Shown here piece after piece: positions 54,741 to 64,000 of a stretch of DNA of 64,000 nt. The position numbers and the translations under genes were made by a program. The notes beneath the pieces are model-generated. The model was not told the DNA's origin, searched no databases, and saw nothing but the letters and a program-made list of their open reading frames with translations. The stretch comes from Podocnemis expansa (lineage: Eukaryota; Chordata; Testudines; Podocnemididae), in the NCBI GenBank assembly GCA_007922195.1, contig ML682092.1, positions 692,376 through 756,375 of the forward strand, written 5' to 3'. Position 1 is the stretch's first letter; each line of letters begins with the position of its first letter.

Positions 54741-57612
54741 AGACTTCCCTTTAGAGGGGCAGTCTCTTTCTCTTTACCTGTCCAGAGACTCCATGATCCA
54801 TGACGTCTATGTACAGAGGTCAGCACTCAGAGCCCTGGGTACACTCACTCCCCAGGTACCTCAACATTCCCAGTCTACTGTGACCCCTTCAACGCATGGG
54901 GGAAGGGTCCTTGTTGTACCCCCCCACCCCCATAAATGAAATGGCTATCTTCAGGAGCCTTTGGACTACAGGAGGTAGGTTCCCTTTCCTCATTATAGGT
55001 GATCCAGCCCAACAGGGTCACACTCCCTCCATAAGAACCCTTGAACTTCAGAGCGGAAACCCAAATGCTTTCGCTAAATGCCCCCTCACAATCAGCCTCA
55101 GGACACCTCTTCCTCCTTTCCGGAAACAATGTGCCTCCCTCTTCACTTCCAATACCCTTTGGGTCAAGTAAGGGCCTGGGCACCGGAGAATTCTCCTCAA
55201 ACACACTTGCGTCCAGATGCATATGCCCTGGAGCCTTGGTGGGAACCAGGAGGTCATAGAGGTATGCAAAGTGGGCACATCATGCCCTGCAAAATAAATA
55301 AATAAATAAATAAAAGCTATAGCCCTCTGGGTCAAGGGCAGGATGCCTACACTTCAGCAACTCTTTCCCAGTCAGGCACACTGAAAGGGGATGCTCCCAT
55401 GTTGCTACCCCGAGAGCACTCCTCATCCATGTCAGCTTGCAATGGGGAAGATATTGTGGGATGATGCACCCCACCCCATCGGTGATGGGTAAGAGGGCAA
55501 GCTCATCCCACTTTGCCGTCTATCTTCTCCTACCCACCCCCAGGAAGCGCCCTCTTTATATCGGGGCCATGTTCTTCTGACTCGTATTAGGCTTTTGCCT
55601 GTAAAATCCTCGAATCTCACTGTAGAGGTTTTTGCCTTTTCAGCCTCATCCCTCCTTCCCAAGGACCTTCACCACTTTACCCTGGTTCTTCTGCCCACGA
55701 GCAGACCCCAATTTAGCCAGTGACTGGAACCCCCTCTGCTCTGGTGCCTCCCTCTACCAGGCAAGGATCACTTCCTCTGGAAGTCTACGAGCTGCCCTGA
55801 TCTCTCCATTGCAGCCCTCTCCTCCCTAGAATTGCTACGAAGGGAGATATTTGGGGATAGAACGTCTAACCACCATCGGCACTCGTACATTTGAGTGAGC
55901 CATTTGAGGACCTGTGGTTTCCAGGTCAGGGTAGTTCCCCTGCAGAACTCGGGCCCAAGGAAGCTTATAGTCCTTAATGGACTGGAAAGCCTGATGCCTT
56001 ATGGGTGACATTTTTCATAACGTTCCCTCTTGCACTTTCATGTTCCTTAAAGGACACAGCAGTTCTCTTTTGTCTTCCCTAAGTAAAGGTTGCCTTATAC
56101 TTTTCTCCACTTCCCGGGATCCTTCCGTCCTCTTAACAGGGACCTGCCCAAACCTTAACTCTTCCAATACGTGGGGTGGTGCACTAATAATACTCCTTTC
56201 CTTGGAGCAGGAGTTACATACCATGTCCAATTTGTGTTTTGCCTAGGGTGTCGCCAGCCTCCTTATCAGGACCTATGCAAGGTCCCTTGTAGTTGGCCCC
56301 TTGTAGCCGGGACCCAACACCTGCACCCGCCGCTAGAATGAGTCATCCAACTATGTTATGAAGGTTGACTGCCTCTCCATAGAAGTGAGAGATGAAAATG
56401 CGTTCTGAGCTGCATGCCCCTTCCAACACTCTGATTCTGGAGTTGGAAGAATGACCTTTGAGATGGACCTGCCCCATCTACAGAGATGGCCAGATACCCC
56501 TTCCCTTGATTCGGCACACCTCCCCCAAGAGAGTTCGCGTACCAGAAGAGTAGAGTACAGGGGCAGGGGACAGAAATGCACACCAAGTGCTGAATTTGCA
56601 TAAGCTCTCACCACCACCTGAACCCCGTGATGTTTTCATCACCCCTACCTCAGGTCATTGCCCCCCTTTTTTGGTTGGGGACAACCTAACATGGTGAATT
56701 CAATCACTTTTCTCCTAGTTTCTCTCCTGATACTAGGATGAGTGTTCCTAAGGCTCTCTTTTTACTACAATAACCTGCTTCAGGGTTACCTCTAAGGAAG
56801 GGCCATTCTGAGATGTCCACGTCTTCATTATGATAACCTCCCTGAAGGAATGTCTCTGAAGTTTCCGGGCCCCAAAGGTGGATCTGCCAAGCGTCTATGA
56901 CTATCCTGCAGCCCTCCCTCCAGGCCCTCCATCCCCATGCATCAACGGATGGAGGGGTAGGGGTCCCCACCCACTCCTTCCTCATACCCCTCTTCCTGCA
57001 TTAGCTTCCATAAGGAGCTGGGACGCCTCAGTTAGGGCACCCCTTATCAACCCTACCCATGGCATCTCCTGCCAGTACACCTGTGGAGAAGGCCTTTTGC
57101 CTATCTCCTGTTTGGCCAAGGGGCGATGTGCTCCCTGCCCCAGTCTTGGTTAATACCTAACCCAACTCACCTCCCCCTTTTGGGATTGAGGTGGAAAGGG
57201 CAACAATTATTCCACCCTTGCCATTCACCTGCAGCTGTGGGAATGTGTTGTCCTGGATCACGACTGCCTCGCTCAGGAGTCGATTTTTCTAGGAAGTGGC
57301 AACCGTCCTACACTAAACGGTCTTGCTGGTGACAAGGTTCTTCTTGCTATTATGATATAGCAATTTCCCAACAGTGAACTGGGAACTGCCCCTGTTAGGC
57401 TTATAGTCCCCTGACAGAGTGGCAAATGACCCCTTGGCACTCTCATGCAAGCTTCCTCCTGAGGATCTTACACTTGGTGGTGGGTCCATAGGCATTTGCC
57501 TGGTGGCCCACTGCTTCTTCACCCAGTTTGGGGGTTGTGCCATTTGTGGGTAGCCATGCTGACAGCGGATAAAGTCTAACTCCACCCACCTTCCACAGTA
57601 CAGCTAGCAGTC
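54741..57612 (+). other. Element C region without recognisable genes
   Basis: 2.9 kb between gag and the internal complementary region. Short frames only, no RT, RNase H or recombinase motifs. An (AAAT)n run lies near 55289-55314. Confidence 0.5.
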
Positions 57613-57711
57613 ACCTAATACTGAATGTATCCGAGCAGCACTTGAAGAAAAATGGTAGGTTACTTACCAGTAAATGCCCTTCTTCGAGATGGGCTGCTCA
57701 GATTAATTCAG
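57613..57711 (+). repeat. DIRS internal complementary region (C)
   Basis: 'cctaatactgaatgtatcc' and 'agcacttgaaga' are joined to 'ggttacttaccagtaaa', complementary to the joined ends of C. Confidence 0.7.
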
Positions 57712-57885
57712 TCCCCCCCCCCACCATCCCCGCTACTCGGAGTTAGCGATTAATGGGAACTGGGGAGGAGCAGGGGTGGGGCCATATATATGGCCAGGGG
57801 GCGGTGGCTGCCAGCCCTGTCCTGACAGGCTAAGGCTAAAAGAAGTTCTGGCCAATCGTGCGCTGTGGCATGTAGACACCTAATA

Positions 57886-57983
57886 CTGAATGAATCTGAG
57901 CAGCCTATCTCAAAGGAAGATGTTTACTGGCAAGTAACCTACCGTTCTTCTTTGAGAACTGCTCGGATGCATTCAGTAGTAGG
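57886..57983 (-). repeat. DIRS internal complementary region (D)
   Basis: 'ctgaatgaatctgagcag' through 'caagtaacctaccgtt' runs into 'cttctttgagaactgctcgg' and 'attcagtagtagg'. The first part is also the 3' end of element C. Confidence 0.7.
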
Positions 57984-60106
57984 TGTATACTAGCCATGCT
58001 GATGGATGGCAGGTGGAGTTGGCCCTTCTGCCTTCAGCACAGCAAAAACACCCCAGATGGGAAAAAGCCCAGTGAACAAGGCTCTAGCAGGACCCAAGGG
58101 ACCACTAGGCTCCTTAGCATGACAATGGAGAACCAACAACTGTGGGCCCAACCCAAGGAAATGGGTAGGTCTAATCCAGCTGAGGCAAAGCATGCATGGG
58201 CTGGGCAGACTAAGGTCATCTTAGCCAGAGTTGAATCCACGCAATGCGACCACATGGAGAAGATGCGTTTGGTTGCTCTACCTGTCAGGTATAGCTCAAA
58301 ATATGAGAGCCAGGGGATTAATGTATGGCCATAGGACACTTCAGCACAAACTTACAAGAGAGCACTGGAAACCACGGGTTACGGAGTTAACCATGATGGC
58401 TCAGGGCTGCGCAGATAGCACTAGAAGGGATGAACATTATCCCTTGAACTGGCTGTGTCAAGGCCCGAAGGCACATGCCCAAAGTGTGTAAGAATTAAAA
58501 GTTGCCGGCCAAGCACAAGGGAAAGGACTACTGAGTTCAGATGAGAAGGGTCTAAGGAAAGACACTTTGCACTCATTAATGAGAAAAGGAAAGGAGCCAG
58601 AGGTGCTGCAATGAGTGATGAGTGCCACATGGCATGTCAGGCAAGATGTTCCTGGACTAGGATGATGCAACGCAAGCCTCCAGCATTGTACAGTGTAAGA
58701 ACCCAGAAGGCTACCATTGGGAAGGAGCATTTCAGGTCACTAGATGCCCACGAGTCAGCATGGTGGCCTTAGGTGGTGCTGTTGATCTTGATCTCTATGA
58801 ATACCTTGGTATTTTTGCAGACTCACAAAGAAGGACACCCTCTTGACCCCTATGTTCCACCCCAGGGTTTGGACACCAGGAAGATTGCCTGGAGAACGGG
58901 GACTGGGGGGGGGGGGGGGAGCGGGCAGACGAGTGTAACGGAAAATAATGTCACCGATTGGCCACTTGGTCGTGACAACCGAAAGACACATGGGGTTAGA
59001 AGTACAGTGATTTAAAGCCTTGTGCGCCCAGAGGCAGTGCTCAGAATGATATCCGCCCCCATCTATGCTGCACCTATGTGTACGTGGGAGTTAAGACTTG
59101 GTGACAGAAGGACCAACTTTTTGAACGGTATGGTAGTAGGAGGAGTGAATGGTCTCCTCCCAAGATCACCCTGGAATATAGCATTCCCAGAGTGAAAACC
59201 ACAGGTCTATAGCAGTACCTTGGATTCAGAAAATCCAACAAGGGTGGTTTCTCCCTATCTAATGATCTTATCCGGGACCGCATCCCACCATGGGGGAAAA
59301 CAAATTCCCAGATTTCCATGTGGGTTGGAAATTGGGATTTTGTTTTTTTTCAGCTCCTCAAGTGAGCAGAGGAAGCACAACAGCGCTTAGCATATGCCTA
59401 CAGCGAGGGTATCATATAGGGGCTACCCAACAGTTTCTGGTCTCTGGACCCAGAAAGGAAGGCATAATATAATCACCAGACACTCAGGTAGTAGTGTCCC
59501 GGATCCAGATTTGGGTAATTATGGTACCAAGGTGGCCCGGGGTGAACCAAATGCATACATCCCGGTTGCGTGACCGCCATATGAGGGACCCAGAGGTGCA
59601 CATGAAGTATGTCAACCAGCTAACCTTACGGCTAGCTAGCAGTTAGTTTGGGAGGCCGAAGGTGAGTTTCTTCACCTCTGTCCACATGGTTAGGGAAGAA
59701 ACCTTGTCTCTTCCCCCATGAGCCTATTGACCCGGTTAAGTCCAAGTCAGACGTAGAGAAGCTGATATTTCAAGGGTGGAGGGAGAGAAGAGAGTAGGGA
59801 GGGTATCATGCCACTTTCCTGGTGGGGCAGACCCTAGCTAGGGACTCCCAGTCGGAGAAGTCCTGGTCAAGTATGAGGCCATCCCAAAGAGACGGGAAGA
59901 AAGTTGTTTGCCATTGATTGTTTTCCCCCCACCCCACCGGGGGGGGGGGGGAGAGGTGGGTAACAAAATAGGGATTACAAACAGCTCTACCCTGGCCTTC
60001 CTTTGGGCATCGAGCCGCATGTGGGAGAATGTACCAAGTATTGTATTCCCACTTAACTGGTGGAATAGAGGATGGGTTCCCCTACCATAGAGGTGACTGA
60101 GGCCTA
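57984..60106 (-). other. Element D region without recognisable genes
   Basis: 2.1 kb between the gag remnant and the internal complementary region. G-runs near 58907 and 59940. No conserved motif on either strand. Confidence 0.45.
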
Positions 60107-61023
60107 TCAGGACTGACTTAACCCCGCATGCCAACCGGTTTTATTGGGGTGGGAAGATGCCCAAGGTGTCCCTCCCCGTTCTGGTTGTGGGGGAGGGACC
60201 CTGTATTTGAAACTCACTGTCTCTGATATCGGGGCAATAGAGCTCAGATTCTGCCATTGGGAGGATGTCAGGTCCCAAACACTTGGGTGGAGAGGGACCA
60301 TGAGCAGCTCTGCCAAGGAGAAGACTGGCCTGAAAACGGTGTCCAGGGGTGGGGGTTGGAGGGTTGTAGCTCCATCCCTAAGTGGGCTGTGGCATGGCAC
60401 AACAGATTGAAATGCACCAATAGGTTGACCCTGTACAAGCCTGGTGCCGGGGACACAGGTACTGGGAGTCCGCCACGGAGGAGAGGGGGGTCTCCCGGGG
60501 GGACCATTCTTGAGGGCAGAAACGGAAGGGTGACGGCACTGAGGCACAATGCTGGGGCCACTTAGAGCTCTTCAATGGACCTTCCCCTGGGCTCGAGTAG
60601 GGGGAAGTACCTCTTGATTTTTGCGGTGGTACTGGCGATGGGAAGGTGATATCTTGCTGCGGGGATGGCTCTATGGTATCGGAGCCCAACAGAGTAGAAG
60701 GTGGAGGGCTTTGGGGTTAGGGCCGCCCTCGATGGACCCAGGCCTTGGATGTGAAGGCTGGTTTGCCCTTCCTAACCAATGTCGGGGAGGGTGGTGTGGG
60801 CAGTAGGAGGAGTGCTTGAGCAGCCTCCACTGCCTCCGGAGTTGTTGGTATCAGAAGCAACCCCAAACGGGTCCGTGGTGAGCCCCTAATCAGGGAGACA
60901 GAACTGCTCTGTCAGGACATGCCCCACACCATCAGTACCAGGCTATGACGGGCCGGCGGTGCCGGAGGTGACTGTGGTTGGTGCCAGGGTGCCAGGCTGT
61001 GCTGGGACTGTGGCGCCGGGGGC
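60107..61023 (-). pseudogene. gag: DIRS gag linker and pre-core remnant (element D)
   Basis: Minus-strand frames read VPLHPSVWDLTSSQWQN, SSIAPISETVSFKYRV and, upstream, Pro/Ser-rich sequence. They match A1 (PHPSVWYLAHSWWQ, VSNTASVKYQV) and A5 (HPSVWDLLCSQWQ, VLDTVSIKYWV). The LAP2-alpha-like core that should follow is missing, since the sequence enters noncoding DNA near 60.1 kb. The zinc finger is also absent. Frameshifted and nonfunctional. Confidence 0.65.
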
Positions 61024-61155
61024 GATGCAGCTGAGCAACTTATGGATGCAGCTGAGCAAGTTCCCTACCCATTCCCTGTCCCGGGACTGGGCTCCTGAGC
61101 CACTGCCCAACGGCTCCCCAAGTGCATCCATAACTTGCTCAGTTGCATCACCAGC

Positions 61156-61560
61156 TTAGAGAGGAAACATTATATAGATGTCTTTTTGTTCAAACTTTAG
61201 TAAATTAATAAAACCACAGTATTTCAGTTTAACATTTTTATTAAACAAATATGAAGCAATGATGCTGCCCATCAAGGCTCCTGTACACCTCAGTTTTTGA
61301 CGCCTGTCTTTGGCACATTTCCAGAATGCATATACAGAGTCTAGGTCAGCCTTAAATCCAGCACTTAGATATGACTTGATGCGCATTAGCATGTCTAGAT
61401 GAGAAACATCCAACCTGTTATGCGGCTGTGTCTTAATATTATTCATTAGACTGAAGCCTCTTTCAGCATCTGCACTAGACGCTTGAAACGTACCACATAT
61501 ACCAACCAACTGGGCCAGGAACGGGAACTTATCTTCTATCAGTGTATAGATGACAAACGT
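61156..61560 (-). pseudogene. hAT transposase C-terminal fragment
   Basis: From about 61555 the minus strand reads IEDKFPFLAQLVGICGTFQ, then ASSADAERGFSLMNNIKT and HNRLDVSHLDMLMRIKSYL. The S-x2-AERGFS-x-MN-x-IKT block followed by LM-x-I is the hAT dimerisation domain of the ZNF862 or KIAA1586 type. A stop lies upstream (near 61563) and the frame runs off into unrelated residues after KSYL and about 70 more. The DDE catalytic core and zinc finger are absent. It may be the end of a hAT transposon or a retrocopied hAT-derived gene. Confidence 0.75.
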
Positions 61561-62019
61561 CTAAGAATGTGTTCAGTGTACCAGCCACTACCTTTTCCAG
61601 AACAACAAACATTTTGGTTGTCTGTAATTTCAGCTCACATTTAGAAGATGTGAAAATACATAAAGAATATGCGTAAAAAATTACACTGATAAGAGCTGAT
61701 GATCACACATATCCAATACAATTCTATTATTTTTTAGAGATTCCTAATGAATGTGCCAATTCTGACTAAATCTCACTCATTGAGCTAAAAGAAGTCACCC
61801 TGATTTAGGCCTATATATTACTTGAGCTAACGTTAGTTAAGGTCAATGACAGTTTTTCCACTTTACTGAAAAAGTTAGATAAGGCTGCCCTCTCTTCCTC
61901 TCTCTGCTACAATCCCCATCTACCAGTTCTGTGTTGTTCTTGTCTGCAAGCTTTGAACTTTCTTTTACCAGCTTCCGACTGAAAACAGAGCTGTGCTAAA
62001 AATACATGGAGGGGACACC
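61561..62019. other. AT-rich DNA, no gene
   Basis: Possibly decayed hAT transposase sequence upstream of the fragment. No frame longer than about 30 codons with recognisable motifs. Confidence 0.35.
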
Positions 62020-62775
62020 TCCTCCTAAAGCCAGGGGCGTTGCTGGGGCGGGGAAACACCCAGGGCGTGGGCCCAGCCCCGCCCCCAGAGGGCAGGCCCC
62101 GCCCCCAGCCAAAAGGCCATGCCCACCAGCCCGGGATAGGGCCAGGGGGAGGCCGCGGCACCGCCGCCGCCAGCTGGGCCGCGCTGCTGTGCGGCGCGGC
62201 TCAGCCTAGCCTGGCTCGGCCCGGTGCGGCCGGGCCCGCGGCCGCAGCCCTAGATCCCCAGCAGTGGACGGGGCCGCCGCGGGCGGCCAGCCAGGCCCTG
62301 GATCCCTGGCCTGGCCGCTGGTGGCTACGGCGACCCTGTCCCCGGCCGGGGATCCGGGACCCGGCCAGCAGCCCACGGCTGTAGCGGCCACGTCCGCCGC
62401 TGGGGATCCAGGGCCTGGCTGTGGCCGCGGCAGCCCCGTCCCCGGCTGGGGATCCAGGGCTGCGGCCACGGGCCCGGCCTCCAGCGGCCGCTTACAGCCG
62501 CACCAGGCCAGGCTAGGCTGAGCTGCGCCACGCGGCAGAGCAGGCTAGCTGGTGGCAGCGGCGTGGCCTCCCCCTGGCCCTATCCCAGGCCAGGGGGCGG
62601 GGCCTGCCAGGCAGCCAGATAGGCCCCGGATCCCTGGCCGGAGACGCGGCCGCCATGGCAGCGGACCGCCAGGGATCGGGCCCTGGATCCCCGGCCCGAT
62701 TGGGCCGGAGACCCGGGGCACCGGCATTGGGACCTGGGGCACGTGCCCCGTGTGCCCAGCGCTAGCGATGCCACT
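62020..62775 (+). repeat. CpG-rich palindromic GGATCC-type repeat
   Basis: Left arm 62091-62244 and right arm 62480-62608 are reverse complements ('gatagggccagggggaggcc', 'gctcagcctagcctgg'). The centre has repeated 'ccccggctggggatcc' units. The right end 'gcacgtgccccgtgtgccc' is shared with 11.4 kb and 21.9 kb. It is CpG-dense, but I see no gene. Confidence 0.65.
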
Positions 62776-63066
62776 GCCTAAAGCCATTGTTTATGGCACT
62801 TGGTAAAGATATCAAAATGGGAGGACACATGTAGTTTGCCTATAATGTATTGTGAGGGCCATTCACTTAAACGTGAGCACAAGGTGGGGTGTGCCTCTTG
62901 GATACCACAGAGCCAAGCATGTGTGAATGCCTATTATAGTGAGCCATTAAGAGATCCTGGGATGGAAAGTGCTGTAGAAATGCTGTGTGTTAATAAAGTA
63001 ACATAAGGTTCTATACAGTTTTCTGTGTTTATTCTGAATCTTGGGTGGAATTTGTGTGTTCTGTCT
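62776..63066. other. No gene recognised
   Basis: Short frames only. Confidence 0.4.
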
Positions 63067-63074
63067 ACCTATCT

Positions 63075-63261
63075 CACTGTTTCCTAAACAGTGTGCCACA
63101 GCACACAGGTGTGTCATAAATTTTTTTGAAAAACTACTCAAAGAGCTCTGCATTGGCTCATGAAAATATATGGCTTCATTTGGAAACTATATGGCAGTGT
63201 GCCTCAAATGAATTAAAGGTAGCAAGGGGTGCCATGGCAGAGAAAACGTTGGGAACCACTG
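63075..63261 (-). mobile_element. Miniature DNA transposon (187 bp)
   Basis: It ends 'gttgggaaccactg', with a weaker inverted start 'cactgtttcctaaac'. Flanking 8-mers ACCTATCT (63067-63074) and ACCTATGT (63262-63269) match at 7 of 8. The body matches 16803-17013 in reverse. Confidence 0.65.
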
Positions 63262-63379
63262 ACCTATGTGGCAGCAATCACGTGAAAGGGAAACAACACG
63301 TTTCCTTACACATCAATCCCTCCACCCCTGGCGTGGCATGAGCTTATCCCCCACTTCTAATCTGCCCGCAGCCCGGGAG

Positions 63380-63790
63380 CCCCCAACCCAGCTCCGATCT
63401 CCAACTTCTGCTCTCCCCCAGCCCAGACCCCAGTTCCTCTGATCCCCACTGCTGGTCCCCACCAGCCACAACCTCTGCCTCTCCCAGCTTCTGCTCCTGG
63501 CCAGCCCCGACCCCAGCTCCGATCTCCAACTTCTGCTCCCCACCAGCCCCGACCCCAAGCTCCTCTGCTCCCTGCTTCTGCTCCCCAGGAGCCCTGGCCC
63601 CGACTCCTCCACTCCCTGCTTCTGATCCCTGCCAGTCCTGACCCCAGCTCCTCTGCTCCCCGCTGCTGCTCCCCCCCCAGCCCCGACTCCAGCTCCTCCA
63701 CTCCTGGCTTCTGCTCCCTGCCAGCCCCGACCCTGGTTCCTCTGCTCCCCACTGCTGCTCCCCGCCAGCTCCAACCCCAGCTCCTCTGAT
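63380..63790 (+). repeat. 45- to 48-bp minisatellite
   Basis: About eight imperfect units of the type 'cagccccgaccccagctcc' plus 'tctgctccc'. In reverse it gives Gly/Glu/Ser-rich frames of about 15 residues per unit, which I do not regard as a gene. Confidence 0.7.
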
Positions 63791-63878
63791 TGCAGACCTG
63801 CGCTGGGGTCAGCGCTTGCTGCACCAGTGAGCAGAGGCAGCTGCACCATGGCTTACTGGCGCAGCTTACAGGGAACAT

Positions 63879-64000
63879 TGGTGCCGAGCCAGGTCTCGGC
63901 ACCAGGTGGGAACCTGAAGCCTTGGGTGAAGAGTGCCGAGGCCGTTCTAAGGCTATGTTACCAACTTTGCCCACCGACTCGGGGTATGCTCATTTATTAG
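63879..64000 (-). mobile_element. gag: DIRS family A gag fragment at window edge
   Basis: 'ggtgccgagccaggtctcgg' and 'ttgggtgaagagtgccgagg' match, in reverse, the gag linker of A5 near 41655-41720 and of A2 near 10275-10350. Similarity fades after about 63955, and the element may continue beyond the window. Confidence 0.5.

Larger units (their letters stand above)
52737..57946 (+). mobile_element. DIRS-type element C (gag plus noncoding)
   Basis: 5' start 'gttcttcttcgagcactgc', leader with 'gcctgtcaggacagg' and 'catatatttcg', gag-like region (about 53000-54740) and about 2.9 kb without RT, RNase H or YR motifs (54741-57612). The internal complementary region (57613-57711) and the 3' terminal block end with 'taacctaccgtt' at 57946. 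It is a diverged relative of family A. Confidence 0.7.
57651..61023 (-). mobile_element. DIRS-type element D (5'-truncated)
   Basis: Minus-strand 3' half: gag remnant (60107-61023), noncoding DNA (57984-60106), internal complementary region (57886-57983), and a 3' terminal block (57651-57885) shared with element C. It lacks the 5' part beyond 61023. Confidence 0.65.

Noticed and set aside
62100..62600. CpG island with a possible promoter
   Set aside because: High CpG content comes from a palindromic repeat that recurs elsewhere. No transcription unit or splice-like frame follows.
63344..63974. 205-codon Gly/Glu-rich minus-strand frame
   Set aside because: It translates a 45- to 48-bp minisatellite. 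No start context, splice sites or known domain.

Overview
This is repeat-saturated vertebrate nuclear DNA in which I can support no host gene, exon, RNA gene or bacterial feature. The mix of elements (CR1 LINEs with the tail of birds, crocodilians and turtles, Penelope-like elements, hAT-type miniature elements and many DIRS-type tyrosine-recombinase retrotransposons) points to a turtle or crocodilian. I cannot separate the two from sequence alone.

The window is dominated by DIRS retrotransposons. I group them by terminal sequence. Family B carries gag, reverse transcriptase (RT), RNase H and tyrosine recombinase (YR), and survives as complementary deleted copies: B0 (929-3112, +), B1 (30309-32805, +, RNase H and YR) and B2 (35787-39401, +, gag, RT stub and YR). 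Family A has the same ends and a DIRS gag, but about 2.7 kb of DNA without recognisable RT, RNase H or YR fills the space between gag and the 3' end. Its copies are a two-gag composite (3377-10898, -), A3 (17517-20064, -), A4 (25550-29304, +), A5 (41142-43887, +) and end fragments at 44633-44909 and 52416-52739. Diverged relatives C (52737-57946, +) and D (57651-61023, -) lie tail to tail and share one terminal block. Most copies show the DIRS hallmark: an internal complementary region equal to the reverse complement of the joined 3' and 5' ends.

Other layers: CR1 LINEs, all on the minus strand, at 14939-16443, 16682-16750, 33367-35696 (692-codon ORF) and 47786-49155, plus an older CR1 split by a younger CR1 and by B2. 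A Penelope-like element with a GIY-YIG remnant lies at about 29345-29878, with related tails elsewhere. Miniature elements with 8-bp target duplications lie at 22764-23052 and 50020-50264. There is an LTR-like repeat in two copies (21430-22755, and one split by A4, a Penelope-like element and B1), a hAT transposase C-terminus near 61.2-61.5 kb, GC-rich palindromic repeats, and minisatellites including an 82-bp array inside the C gag region.

The elements are nested in one another. Uninterrupted paralogs of two insertion sites fix the DIRS boundaries and suggest that this lineage inserts at GTT trinucleotides, which appear at both ends of the integrated copies. The most notable features are the gag-only family A, the tail-to-tail and head-to-tail DIRS junctions, an A/B chimera inside B1, and a 101-bp perfect inverted repeat made of Penelope tail sequence.
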